A DNA stretch of 64,000 nt, from the NCBI GenBank assembly GCA_963675945.1, contig OY780932.1, positions 372,001-436,000 of the forward strand. Reading direction: 5' to 3'. Shown here piece by piece: positions 16,501 to 24,837 of this stretch. The notes beneath the pieces were generated by a model, which was not told the origin of the DNA, made no database searches, and worked only from the letters and a program-made list of their open reading frames with translations. This DNA comes from G963556115 sp963675945 (GTDB lineage Bacteria; Planctomycetota; SZUA-567). How positions within the stretch are numbered: position 1 is the stretch's first letter; every line of letters begins with the position of its first letter. The translations under genes and the position numbers were made by a program.

Positions 16501-18865
16501 TTGCATCAAGTAAAATTGAGCTATCTGTATCTGATAGAGTTGCATACTCGCCTGTTGTAGTAGAAAAATCCTTCCATGTTGACCCGCTGTCTGTGGAATA
16601 CTGCCACTTTCCATATGTATTATCAACACCCCAGACAACAATTGCCTCAACAGCTCCATCAGCATCTGTGATTGCGCCATCAACTATAATATCAGATACA
16701 GCTGTTCCAGATGGATCACTGTTACTGGCCAGCTCGGAATCAAGGGTTGAATTCCCAACACTGGGATCAAAAACAGGAGCAGAATTATCTGAAGCGGTAG
16801 CTGGAGGATCAAATTTCAGTGTTGGATTATTCCCGTCAGTAAGATTATCCCAGTGTACTGAACTCCATCCCAAAGCTGTATTATATACAGCTAGGTCAGA
16901 AATAGAGCTGTTATCATTTACCGTACTTGGAAGACCTGGCTTATCAGAACCGACAGGATTGGAAATGCCCTTAAGATGTTCAGGATCAGAATAGTTGTGC
17001 ATTACTATCCCGCCCTCATTATTAATTCCTACAATAGCTCCTGATGAAAGACCGCTCGGCATGTGGTTGCTATCAGTAAATTTAAATTCAGCATTTGTAT
17101 AGCAGTTCTCAATTTTACCGTCAATATAGTTTTTAGCTGCAATTCCGCCACTATTATCTCTAAATCGCATTATTCCTGTTGAATAACTGTATTCAATAAT
17201 ATTATATGGATTAGTTCCCAGCTCACCGGAAGCAACATTTCCATTTATTCCAACCAATCCTCCTACACCATTATCTTCATAATTATGCGTTGTTGTATTT
17301 GCATACGAAGTCTGAATATGTCCGCCTTTGGTTCCAGCAATATTTGCAGTATTTTTTCCTACAAGTCCGCCGACGTAACCTCGGTTTGTTGCAACTTCAG
17401 CATTATAGCCATATGTTTCTGAATAACAGTTGAAGATATCCCCACCTTCATTTATACCAACTAATCCGCCAGCATAACCATATTCAGTATATACGCCTTC
17501 TGTGATAACTCTTGATTTGCTTATATTCCCTCTATTTAACCCTACAAGCCCACCTGTACCACAGTCCATATGATTATTGTGAACTTCCATATCAGAGAAA
17601 CAGTTCAATATACTGCCTTCGACATCATTTATTCCGACAAGAGCTCCGGCTGGACCGGTAAAGTTATTCCAGATTCTAACATCCCACCATCCACTACCCT
17701 CAGAGTTAAGCGGACCATCTGTATCAATAAGACGAATATTAGAAATAGAACCCTTATTAACACCAATTAAACCTGCTGCATCAACTCCATTACCAAGTGT
17801 TCCTATATCAATATCTTTAACAGAATGATCCTGCCCGTCAATTGTACCTGTAAAAGGATTATTGAAATTACATATTGAGGTAGACCCACCATTTGCTTCA
17901 TACCACTCTCCTGCATCCAGATCAGCAGTTATTATAAAGTGTTTATCAAGATATATGCCACCATCACTTTCAATAGCCATAAACTGAGCGAACGTTTCAA
18001 TCTGATATGGATCAACAGAAGTTCCACTTCCACCGGCAAATCGGTCAATCAGAACACTGGAATAATCAGATATATCAGAATTAAAGTACTTACATACTAA
18101 ATCTGTTTCATTGCTATCAGTAGATTTTTCAAGCACCCAATCACCGCCGAGTGTTTCATTACCAGTCAAATCAGTCGAACCAGCAATATCAAGTCCAGTC
18201 ACACCGGCAATCGCTTCGAGTAGCTCTGTGCCATGCTCGCCTTTTGCTGTATTACATGAGATGATATCAATCTCTCCGCCGTCATTAACCAGCCCAGCCA
18301 GCGCTTCGAAGAACTCTTGCTGATCCTGCTCCGCACCTGTACCAAAGGTGTCCCAGGACACGTTCTCACTCTCAGTCAACGCAAACGAGCCTTCACCATT
18401 CCCCTCAGTAGCTATCGCAATACTGTCATACAACTGCCCCTCAGCCTGCTCTTTCAGCCTGTCAATAATCTCCTGTAGGTCAACCGTATCATTGTCATAG
18501 CTATAAACCATTACATCTTCAGCTACCGAATTAACCAGATTATTAAAATCCTGCAAATCCTTATTGACCAGAATAGCTCTCAAAGTGTCCTGTGAATCAG
18601 AACCATTACGATTATCCATATTAGCATCTGAAGTGTTTTCATTCTCAGCATCGAGGGTATTGGCAGTTGTTCCAACCTTTGCCTCAGCAGTTGTTCCATT
18701 CTCAACTGGAGTAGTAGTAGACGGTGCAGCTTCCTTTACCTCAGCCGCCCCATGATCTTCTCCGGCATTGCCAGCTTCAGCCTCTGCATTATCAGGCGCA
18801 TCAACAGCCACAACCGCATCTAAAACTATCCTCTCCTCCATAGTCATCAAGTGCCCGATACCCAT
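13511..18865 (-). CDS. giant DUF4347-containing surface protein with GLUG, cadherin-like and repeat regions
   Basis: I chose the ATG at 18865, 10 bases after GGAGG. The 1784 residues lack a Sec signal and begin with MTMEERIVLDA, a variant of the LEPR-XLL motif at the N-termini of long surface proteins. In order: an acidic linker; DUF4347 (about 90-265, with DIISCNTAKGEHG); GLUG motifs (about 360-640, GGLVGLNRGNIS type); three ~145-residue repeats (GTAVSDIIVDGAITDADGA); a dystroglycan/cadherin-like domain ending TNANDAPTDL; a second cadherin-like domain; ten 5-residue NPVND/NPVDD repeats; and a ~390-residue mostly helical C-terminus of unknown type. It heads the exporter operon and is its likely cargo. 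An adhesin or surface role is inferred. Confidence 0.85.
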   Translation of the reverse strand: MGIGHLMTMEERIVLDAVVAVDAPDNAEAEAGNAGEDHGAAEVKEAAPSTTTPVENGTTAEAKVGTTANTLDAENENTSDANMDNRNGSDSQDTLRAILVNKDLQDFNNLVNSVAEDVMVYSYDNDTVDLQEIIDRLKEQAEGQLYDSIAIATEGNGEGSFALTESENVSWDTFGTGAEQDQQEFFEALAGLVNDGGEIDIISCNTAKGEHGTELLEAIAGVTGLDIAGSTDLTGNETLGGDWVLEKSTDSNETDLVCKYFNSDISDYSSVLIDRFAGGSGTSVDPYQIETFAQFMAIESDGGIYLDKHFIITADLDAGEWYEANGGSTSICNFNNPFTGTIDGQDHSVKDIDIGTLGNGVDAAGLIGVNKGSISNIRLIDTDGPLNSEGSGWWDVRIWNNFTGPAGALVGINDVEGSILNCFSDMEVHNNHMDCGTGGLVGLNRGNISKSRVITEGVYTEYGYAGGLVGINEGGDIFNCYSETYGYNAEVATNRGYVGGLVGKNTANIAGTKGGHIQTSYANTTTHNYEDNGVGGLVGINGNVASGELGTNPYNIIEYSYSTGIMRFRDNSGGIAAKNYIDGKIENCYTNAEFKFTDSNHMPSGLSSGAIVGINNEGGIVMHNYSDPEHLKGISNPVGSDKPGLPSTVNDNSSISDLAVYNTALGWSSVHWDNLTDGNNPTLKFDPPATASDNSAPVFDPSVGNSTLDSELASNSDPSGTAVSDIIVDGAITDADGAVEAIVVWGVDNTYGKWQYSTDSGSTWKDFSTTTGEYATLSDTDSSILLDANSKVRFIPSDNTPRTVSFNFLAWDMSFGSAGETADISNKGEIYPFSSAGGTAALTLVDSLNSAPVFNSGAGNSTLTSEMSSNNNPSGTAVSDIIVDGAITDADGAVEAIAVWGVDNTYGKWQYSTNGGSSWSDFTAVTGAYVTLSDTNSSRLLDSSSKIRFIPTDNVARTVSFNFIAWDKSTGSVGGTADTSVKGGTSAFSSAGTTASLELTNEPNSAPVLNDADARLTSQQLGSADPSGTKVSDILVGGSITDSDGAVEALIVTSVDNRHGIWQYSTDNGSSWNNFTDIQNAVVHLDIASGTSDAGKSRLLDGNCKIRFLQKNGDTFLGDVSFTFQAWDKSAGSVGSVADPTVNGGTTAFSSTGDSANLTITAIPNRNPEVVNPIPDQDGADSFDGAGNMSFTFDADVFSDPDGDSLSYSAEHWDVNNSRWAALPAWLSFNSSTRTFSGNPSASDEGSLRIRVTAEDGRNGTQSDEFIINITNANDAPTDLSNGNVSVYESSLEQVVATLTPIDADIGDQHTQFVYTLLNNADKFKIDGNALVILSGVPVGNYSISIKVIDPNGEFVNDTILVTVNNPVNDNPVNDNPVNDNPVNDNPVNDNPVNDNPVDDNPVDDNPVDDNPVDDNLPKPGDPDFIGPIKSGIDSDGNLRKDLLYTDYNENIPDTWPHMDKKSYKEVLLTYELKNTFIEYYDEAINSIDSMNFLSGDVYQLFNTLMPSNKYHNFLLTHWEEYTSWLDNNNLINAYNGQYIVTPQTKAGFLKAYLKDQLIQTKNNIINIDLSKIENFESFSNYETRDHLTDVLQISSSIVSDISDNNIQNLKNIASTLSFIEMGLDISGGLAANGLLLGSVWDEYQNHLNDAITNGNVSSDLNDLIAVSDAALDIMVKNNPYLKQEQLAERLAKIVVKMEQDNLNWKDAADMYGVVLDDTTLSQIEALLPEKIANKAKISGVGGIALKLVAGAVTVSNAWERHQMRMDSLGNNSSKLSGPGIENF
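14619..14769 (-). repeat. 15 bp in-frame tandem repeat in the giant surface protein gene
   Basis: Ten copies of a 15-base unit (plus-strand core GGATTATCATYAACT) encode NPVND six times and then NPVDD four times. The two variants form separate blocks differing by one base, as expected from slippage. Because the unit is a multiple of three, copy-number changes would alter linker length without breaking the frame. Confidence 0.95.
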
Positions 18866-19024
18866 AATACCCAATCCTCCAAAAAAAAATTAATACCAAT
18901 ACCAAAAATCTATAATTAATAAACAAATATTCTTTCATTTTTAATCGTAATACCAACTAGTCATTTGAACCATAAACATAAAAACTAATTATATATTATT
19001 AACCTATTATTTCGATATATAAAG
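18866..19024. promoter_or_regulatory. upstream region of the export operon
   Basis: This strongly AT-rich stretch separates the giant surface protein start from the IS3 element. It must hold the operon promoter unless transcription starts inside the IS. I see no confident -35/-10 pair. The ribosome binding site GGAGG lies just upstream of the start at 18865. Confidence 0.35.
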
Positions 19025-19076
19025 TGGTCTAATCTGTCAAGACAATAAATCAGGTTGTTTAAGGTGGAAACTAAAT

Positions 19077-19125
19077 CTTGCAGTAATGGAGCGCAGGGCG
19101 TAGCCCGGAGCAGAATTACTGCAAG
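19077..19125. terminator. hairpin at the 3' end of the IS3 transposase unit
   Basis: CTTGCAGTAAT at 19077 pairs with ATTACTGCAAG ending at 19125, a perfect 11 bp stem around a 27-base GC-rich loop. It lies just past the orfB stop, inside the IS. It could act as a terminator or protect against read-through into the element, but no T-run follows. Confidence 0.5.
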
Positions 19126-19136
19126 GGCGGTAACTT

Positions 19137-19967
19137 CTACGCCGCATCATTACTCTTCCCTCTCTCGCTAAAATATACTTCACGCGGTGTACGCTTACTC
19201 AGACTGGAATGCCTTCTTTCATTGTTGTAATACTCAAAATATTTATCTAACGCATCATACGCTGCAAAATAGTTCTTATACTCAGTCAAATAGACTTCTT
19301 CATACTTCACTGTACGCCAGAGCCGTTCGATCATTATATTATCAAACGCTCTGCCCTTACCGGACATGCTTATCCAGATCCTATTCTCTTTCAGCACTTC
19401 AGTAAAGTCATTGCTCGTATATTGGCTACCCTGATCTGTATTGAAAATCAATGGCTTTGACTCTTCAAGAGCATTCTTCAGTGCGCTTACACAGAAGCTG
19501 CTGTCCATTACCATAGAAAGCTCCCATGAAATCACATAGCGACTATACCAGTCCATTACAGCAGTAAGATATGCATTGCCGTGGCGGAGTGGAATATAGG
19601 TTATATCGCTCACCCAGACCTGATCAGCTTTATTGATTTTCATATCACGTAGCAGATACGGATATACTTTATGCTCTTGATTTTTAGCAGTGAAACGTTT
19701 CTTAGGGTATATCGCCTGTAAGCCCATCTCCCGCATCAAGCGTCTGACTTTATGCCGTCCAATTTTAAAACCAACCCTTCTCAAGTCTTCAGTGATTGTG
19801 CGAGAACCTTTAAAAGGATGCTTGATAAAGAGATCATCAATTACCTTCTTAATTTCAAAATCCTGCTTATTCTCAGCTTGTGATTTATAATAATAGGCTG
19901 AGCGAGAGATTTCTAAGAGTTCGCATTGCCTGGAGACAGACAACTTTGATTTATTTGGTTCAATCAT
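19137..19967 (-). CDS. IS3-family transposase OrfB (DDE integrase domain)
   Basis: The 276-residue protein starts with a helical HTH_21-like region and continues into an rve-type catalytic core. The DDE residues are visible in WVSDITYIP (first Asp), FNTDQGSQYTSNDF (second Asp) and ERLWRTVKYEE (Glu). The C-terminus has the usual YYNNERRHSSL motif. Length and motifs look intact, so the element may still be active if the frameshift with orfA works. Confidence 0.93.
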   Translation of the reverse strand: MIEPNKSKLSVSRQCELLEISRSAYYYKSQAENKQDFEIKKVIDDLFIKHPFKGSRTITEDLRRVGFKIGRHKVRRLMREMGLQAIYPKKRFTAKNQEHKVYPYLLRDMKINKADQVWVSDITYIPLRHGNAYLTAVMDWYSRYVISWELSMVMDSSFCVSALKNALEESKPLIFNTDQGSQYTSNDFTEVLKENRIWISMSGKGRAFDNIMIERLWRTVKYEEVYLTEYKNYFAAYDALDKYFEYYNNERRHSSLSKRTPREVYFSERGKSNDAA

Positions 19968-19980
19968 GTTGCGTTTTTCC

Positions 19981-20265
19981 TCAACCGAGGAGCTCGTCAG
20001 ATTTTTTTTTAAGCCAGTCGTTCTCGATTTTCAAACGACCAATTTGCTCATACAGTTTTGCCTTTTCATCTTCATCTTTAACAACTTTTTTCTTACGCTT
20101 ATCTGAGAAAATATCGGGAAGTCCCTCAAGCATGGATTTCTTCCATTGCCTAATCTGGTTGGGGTGAACCTCAAATTTTGCAGCCAGCTCTGCGACAGAC
20201 CGATCACCTTTAATCGCTTGCAAAGCAACTTTTGCTTTAAAATCAGCCGTAAAACTCTTTCTCAT
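19981..20265 (-). CDS. IS3-family transposase OrfA (HTH DNA-binding)
   Basis: This 94-residue protein has the helix-turn-helix of the transposase_8 family (VAELAAKFEVHPNQIRQWKK) followed by a leucine-zipper-like coiled coil (EKAKLYEQIGRLKIENDWLKKK). It starts near the right inverted repeat. It ends just after a nine-A run, where a -1 shift would join it to orfB. Confidence 0.92.
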   Translation of the reverse strand: MRKSFTADFKAKVALQAIKGDRSVAELAAKFEVHPNQIRQWKKSMLEGLPDIFSDKRKKKVVKDEDEKAKLYEQIGRLKIENDWLKKKSDELLG

Positions 20266-20336
20266 GGATAATTCCTTTCTCTATTAATACTATCGGAAAA
20301 ATCCACCTTATTCAACTGTCCAGTTTTATTAGACCA

Positions 20337-21038
20337 TTATAATATTCAATAACAATTTTATACAGTAATCACCATGCTCAAGACTTTTTGCTATTATTTT
20401 TATGAAGATATCTGTTTATAACACTAACCAAATCATAATAAATATATGCAAATACGGTAAAGTAAAATTGTTAAAACACGAAGAATATGCCTCATATGGC
20501 TCTATTTGTACATAACAATTATTAATTATAAATTGTTATTATATATTAAATTGCAAATTGTTTAAGTTGTAATATATTCAATATTTCATCTATATTAACG
20601 TCAACATTTATACAGTAGTTGAAAATCTATAGTTCCATATAAGGTTGATAATCGGTATATTATTTCAAATAAAAACATGCTAAAATAATAGTTTTGATTT
20701 TTAGAAAAAAAATATTAAAAAAGCTGTTACCACTGAAGTTTGGCTGTTGCAGGGGTATTAACTAAATATTTGCATAAATCATAATTTGTCGCCATTAAAC
20801 TGTAATTTGGGGGATACACATAAATAATCATGGTCATTGGTAGAACAATTTACAAGCATATTGCAGTTTTATTCTTCAACAGTGTAAAGATACAATTAAT
20901 CTGTATTAAGGGTATGAGTGAAACCAACTCTACAAAGTTTTAAGCCGAAAATCAATGCTCAGGCTGTGGCCTGGATATTATGTATTTATTGGATAAATCC
21001 TGTACTATTCTACATTATTCTACATTATCCTGTATAAT
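20337..21038. other. AT-rich non-coding stretch
   Basis: About 700 very AT-rich bases with no ORF of note, no long repeat and no clear hairpin. Together with the downstream pseudogene it looks like decayed accessory DNA. Confidence 0.5.
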
Positions 21039-21355
21039 TTACGCCTCTACTTCTTCAATACTTGGTAGGCTGGGTTTGAATTTGTCTGGCAGGGATCTGG
21101 TTAATTGATATTCTGAGGCTCCTATAGGTTTATTAATGTCTCTGAGGAAGTATTCTGCAATAATCTTGTCTTTATTCTTGTAGATTATTATGCCAATGAT
21201 TGGTTCGTCTTTGTCTGATTTTAGCTGTTCGTCTATTGTGATTATATAGAAGTTCAATTTCCAGCGTGTTCTGGGGAGAAGTCGCTTACTTTGAGTTCTA
21301 TTACCTCGTAACAATACAGCTTGATATAATAAAAGAGCAGATCATTGCAGAACTC
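21039..21355 (-). pseudogene. frameshifted remnant of a DUF1016 (YhcG-type) PD-(D/E)XK nuclease
   Basis: Only the C-terminal ~110 residues survive. Reading the minus strand from about 21355 gives FCNDLLFYYIKLYCYEVIELKV and then SDFSPEHAG. A missing base in an A-run near 21258 shifts the frame, after which KLNFYIITIDEQ and EYFLRDINKPIGASEYQLT follow to the stop at 21039. These match the conserved C-terminus of DUF1016 nucleases (IELK, LNFY, NKPIGVSEYQL). The N-terminal half is gone. This is debris of a nuclease often found with restriction or defence genes. Confidence 0.85.
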
Positions 21356-22175
21356 ACTATCTCACCGTCAGCTTGTATTATTTACCGACATAGGCAAAAC
21401 CTGCCCCAAATTCCAGCAGGAACTTCTAGTGGTGCCTCTAAATAACTAGAAATTAAGCGCTAGTCATAGCTCACAGCGAAATTAAAACTAAAAAAACAGT
21501 GCCTTTATTAAGCGTCCACTTTTACTTGAGTACTGCAACTTCGAGACTTTAAAATTAACGATAACCAATTATACGAGCTTTACTCCCAGACCTATATCTA
21601 TAGCGTCTATATGAGAGTAATAGCCTAGATAGTCACACTCTGAATTTCTCTCAGCCTATCTAGCCAGCCACCCAACCATTAGCAGATAACTCGCAGTCTT
21701 TTCTGCCTACTTGAATGACAGAGAGCATATTTTGGTAGACTTATCGGTCTGGTACTAGGTTGTCAGCTCGTAGGACAGAGCCTAGATTTTGTTTGCTCTC
21801 TTTGTTGGACTTATTTTGCTACCATTCTAGCCTTTTGTTATAGCTGTAGCCAGTTGTGAACAGCTTTCCTTTAGTGCGTATAAAGAAAATCCCCACCTGC
21901 CCATTCCGGTAGACAAGTAAGGATTTATTTGGCTTTCACCGAATTTCATTCTTTCCGGAATACTTTTCAATCTCTTATGTGGCCTATCATATAAACCTTG
22001 AAATTAAAATCAACGTCAATATTTTTACACACATTTTAGCACGGCTTACAATATGCTTTAAAAATCGCGCTTTATTTTTAGATTTTTTAAATTTTTTATT
22101 TTGTTTAAGAAGATTGCTATTTATCATTACACTTGGGTAATAAAAATATTTTAAATAAAAGTGAGTTATTTTATC
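21356..22175. other. non-coding stretch between nuclease remnant and integrase
   Basis: About 820 bases without a supportable gene. The first half has mixed composition and may contain unrecognisable decayed coding sequence. The last 150 bases are AT-rich and should hold the integrase promoter. No direct repeat of the tRNA fragment at 23389 is seen here. Confidence 0.45.
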
Positions 22176-23303
22176 ATGGCATCAGGAAAAGTCACCAAAC
22201 GCGGCAAGAGCTGGCAAATAACTATAACCATGGGTTATGACGAAAACGGCAAGCAGAAACGCAAGCGCTGGACAAGTAAAGCCCCGACCAAGGCTGAAGC
22301 AACGGAGGAGCTCAATGCCGAACTCTACAAACTCAATAGAGTTACCCGCACCGGTAGCGCTACCGATAACGACTATTCATTATCGGACTTATACAAAGAT
22401 TGGTGTAAGTATTTAGATCTCAAAGCACTAGCAAAGGATACTCTTAGATTATACCATACTTACTGCCGGAATATGATTACAGCGCTTGCCTCTCGGGGAG
22501 CTACTGAGGTGGGTGATATAACCACTAAAGCAATCAACGAAATCGCGCTTGAAATGTTAAATACGCAAAGCCACAACACCACCAATAAGTGCATTAAGTA
22601 CTTGAAGAGCATGCTTAATTGGGGTGTAGAATCAGAAATAATATTGAGTAATCCGATTGCCAAAATAAAGCTGCTACCAAACAAAAGAGTCAAGTTAAGA
22701 CGTGCACTTACAGTTGACGAGGCCAAAGCATTGATTAAAGAAGCGCCACCATCATACAGGATAATCTGGAGATTCTTCTTATCCACAGGCCTAAGACGAA
22801 ACGAGCTGACAACATTAACTTGGGATCACATAGACCTAGATTCAAAGACAGTTAGAGTTGCTAAATCAAAGACCGCGGCTGGCAAAAGAACGATACCGCT
22901 TTCAGCTGACCTAGTCACAGAGCTGTCAAAAACAAAAAACAAGAAAGGACTAGTATTCAAAACTCAGAATAACGGAACTCGTACAAACAACTTGATCAGA
23001 GAATTGCGTAGGCATATGAAAAGAGTTCTACTTGCCAGTCAAGGCATACCCTGCGGTAGCAAAATGAGCAGAACCACAATCAAGAAGAACAAAGAGGCGC
23101 TAGAGGAAATTGAACTAGATTTACAGAAAATAGATATCCACGCATTACGCTATACCTTTTGTACTCATCTCATCGGGAGTGGAGTTGATATAAAGACTGT
23201 ACAAGGTCTTATGGGGCATAGTAGCCCAGAAGTGACACTGAGGGTTTACGCGCAATACTGTCATGGCAACGCAGAGAGTGCGATTGAAAAATTACCATGG
23301 TAA
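22176..23303 (+). CDS. tyrosine-type site-specific integrase
   Basis: I chose the ATG at 22176 (MASGKVTKRGKSWQ); a GTG at 22161 is in frame. The 375-residue protein has an N-terminal arm-binding-like beta region (residues 1-50), a SAM-like core-binding domain (about 65-170) and a catalytic domain. The catalytic set is visible: Arg in STGLRRNELTTL, Lys region in AKSKTAAGKRTIPL, HALRYTFCTHL for the H-x-x-R pair, LMGHSS for the second His, and the nucleophile Tyr in LRVYAQY. It ends 86 bases before a 3' tRNA fragment, the expected attachment site. It would catalyse integration and excision of a genomic island. Confidence 0.93.
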   Translation: MASGKVTKRGKSWQITITMGYDENGKQKRKRWTSKAPTKAEATEELNAELYKLNRVTRTGSATDNDYSLSDLYKDWCKYLDLKALAKDTLRLYHTYCRNMITALASRGATEVGDITTKAINEIALEMLNTQSHNTTNKCIKYLKSMLNWGVESEIILSNPIAKIKLLPNKRVKLRRALTVDEAKALIKEAPPSYRIIWRFFLSTGLRRNELTTLTWDHIDLDSKTVRVAKSKTAAGKRTIPLSADLVTELSKTKNKKGLVFKTQNNGTRTNNLIRELRRHMKRVLLASQGIPCGSKMSRTTIKKNKEALEEIELDLQKIDIHALRYTFCTHLIGSGVDIKTVQGLMGHSSPEVTLRVYAQYCHGNAESAIEKLPW

Positions 23304-23388
23304 AATAAAGAACTTTTCAAATAAACCACAAATAAACCACACCAAAATATTAAAGCATTTTTTTACAAGCAGTTATATCAAAAAACAT

Positions 23389-23437
23389 GTGACTCATAAT
23401 CACTTTGTCGGGGGTTCAAGTCCCTCCGAGCCCACCA
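23389..23437 (+). other. 3' fragment of a tRNA-Met(CAT) gene, probable integrase attachment site
   Basis: GTGACTCATAATCAC forms an anticodon arm with the seven-base loop CTCATAA (anticodon CAT). A variable region and a T-arm containing GGTTCAAGTCC follow, then the acceptor strand CGAGCCC and ACCA at 23434-23437. No matching GGGCTCG acceptor or D-arm lies upstream, where the sequence is AT-rich, so this is a partial copy. A tRNA 3' end next to an integrase is the classical product of integration into a tRNA gene. The intact tRNA should then lie to the left, outside the window. Confidence 0.85.
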
Positions 23438-23446
23438 AAGAACCTT

Positions 23447-23487
23447 AACGCTAACCCTTGACAATCAAAAGGTTAGCGTTTTTCTTT
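23447..23487 (+). terminator. rho-independent terminator after the tRNA fragment
   Basis: AACGCTAACC at 23447-23456 pairs perfectly with GGTTAGCGTT at 23471-23480 around a 14-base loop. A T-rich tail ending near 23487 follows. It was probably the terminator of the original tRNA transcript. Confidence 0.8.
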
Positions 23488-23665
23488 AAAATTTCATACA
23501 ATTCTTAATTCAATATTTATTAACTAAATTATAAATTGTGCTATTTTAAATGATTATCTTGGATGATTTATATTTACTTTTTCAATTGCGTTATTATCCA
23601 AGTTAACTTATTAATATTAATAGTAGGCATTACTAGTATTTTTCATTAAGCAGAAAGGATTATAC

Positions 23666-24667
23666 ATGCAAAATTTGCGGAAAAAAGGACTATGGTTTAT
23701 TACCGTTATTGCAATATCAATAAGCCCAGCTTTCACTCACGACTATGATTATTCTGCAGTTATAAAAAAAATATACCACGAGGTTAAGGCCAATAATGCG
23801 GGCAAGGTTGCTGATTATATCCCAGCACTAAAACAAGCGGATCCGGATAATTTCGGTATGGTCATTGCAACGGTAGATGGAGAGATCTATAAAGAGGGTG
23901 ATACTGCAGTTGAATTTGCCATTGAATCCATCAGTAAAGTCTTTACCCTTGCTCTGGCGCTACAGGATTCTGGAGAAGATATCATCCTTAAAAAGGTTGG
24001 AGCCTACCAGACCGGGCTACCGTTTAATTCAATAATTGCACCGGATATTAGGGCGATTCCTCTCCAGAATCCTCTGGTAAATGCCGGTGCCATCATAACC
24101 ACCAGCTATATTCAAGGAGCAAATAGCGCTGCAAAATGGGGAAAAACTCTCGCTTTTATCTCTACTTTCGCCGGGAGAGAGCTGAAGGTGATGAATGATG
24201 TCTGCGAGTCGGAATTGGCTACCAATCAGCATAACCGGGCTCTAGCCTGGCAAGCGAAGGCAAGCGATTATCTGCTGGGAGATCCTGATGATGCCGTTAT
24301 ACGTTATACGCGGGCATGTTCGATTGGCATAACCTGTGAAGATCTAGCCAAAATGGGGTCGACCCTTGCAAATTACGGTGTAGATCCATTTTCAAAGAGA
24401 ACTATTATCTCGGCTGAAAAAGTAAAATTCATTCTCTCTATGATGCTGCTAAGCGGCTTGTATGATTCCAGTGGTCCCTGGCTCCTCAAGGTCGGCGTTC
24501 CAGGCAAGAGCGGGGTAGGAGGCGGTATCCTTGCAGTTGTGCCGGGAAAATTTGCTCTGGCTGTGTTTTCACCTCCTCTGGATGAGTCAGGAAATTCCGT
24601 TCGAGGAGTTGAAACAGCAGAAAAGCTGTCACATGAATTAGGGTTTCATTTATTGAAGCAGAGATGA
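23666..24667 (+). CDS. glsA: exported glutaminase (GlsA family)
   Basis: The enzyme hydrolyses L-glutamine to glutamate and ammonia. The 333-residue protein follows GAAAGGA and has the serine-dependent beta-lactamase-like fold of GlsA, with the SxxK motif in ESISKVFTL, PLVNAGAI, and the C-terminal VPGKSGVGGGILAVVPGK. Most cytoplasmic GlsA enzymes are about 308 residues. The extra length is an N-terminal signal peptide (LWFITVIAISISPAFT), so the enzyme should be periplasmic or secreted. It is the first gene to the right of the tRNA-fragment boundary. Release of ammonia outside the cytoplasm would fit amino-acid scavenging or acid resistance. Confidence 0.9.
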   Translation: MQNLRKKGLWFITVIAISISPAFTHDYDYSAVIKKIYHEVKANNAGKVADYIPALKQADPDNFGMVIATVDGEIYKEGDTAVEFAIESISKVFTLALALQDSGEDIILKKVGAYQTGLPFNSIIAPDIRAIPLQNPLVNAGAIITTSYIQGANSAAKWGKTLAFISTFAGRELKVMNDVCESELATNQHNRALAWQAKASDYLLGDPDDAVIRYTRACSIGITCEDLAKMGSTLANYGVDPFSKRTIISAEKVKFILSMMLLSGLYDSSGPWLLKVGVPGKSGVGGGILAVVPGKFALAVFSPPLDESGNSVRGVETAEKLSHELGFHLLKQR

Positions 24668-24837
24668 ATGCAAGAATTGTTTCATTCAATCTAGCTTAAT
24701 AATTAATTGGCACATTGTTTTTTTAACTAAAAAAAACAAATTGATCTGTTATACTGTATTTGAATCATAAGAAATATCTGATAATCGAAATAATCGAAAA
24801 AATTCGAATATGACTTTTAAATAAACGGATATAAAGT

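Larger units (their letters stand above)
19025..20336 (-). mobile_element. IS3-family insertion sequence, about 1.3 kb
   Basis: The element is bounded by related ends: TGGTCTAAT at 19025 on the plus strand and ATTAGACCA ending at 20336. Each is followed further inward by AAGGTGGA. Two overlapping-frame genes (orfA 19981-20265, orfB 19137-19967) have the IS3 layout. A run of nine A residues near the end of orfA, on the minus strand, is a likely -1 frameshift site producing OrfAB. Flanks (AAG on the left, TTA on the right) show no obvious target duplication, so the insertion may be old or recombined. Confidence 0.88.

Noticed and set aside
16089..16994. 301-residue ORF opposite the giant surface protein
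   Set aside because: It is antisense to a strongly supported domain-bearing gene and mirrors its internal repeats.
23389..23437. Complete tRNA-Met gene
   Set aside because: Only the anticodon arm through CCA is present; no acceptor 5' strand or D-arm is found in the upstream AT-rich sequence.
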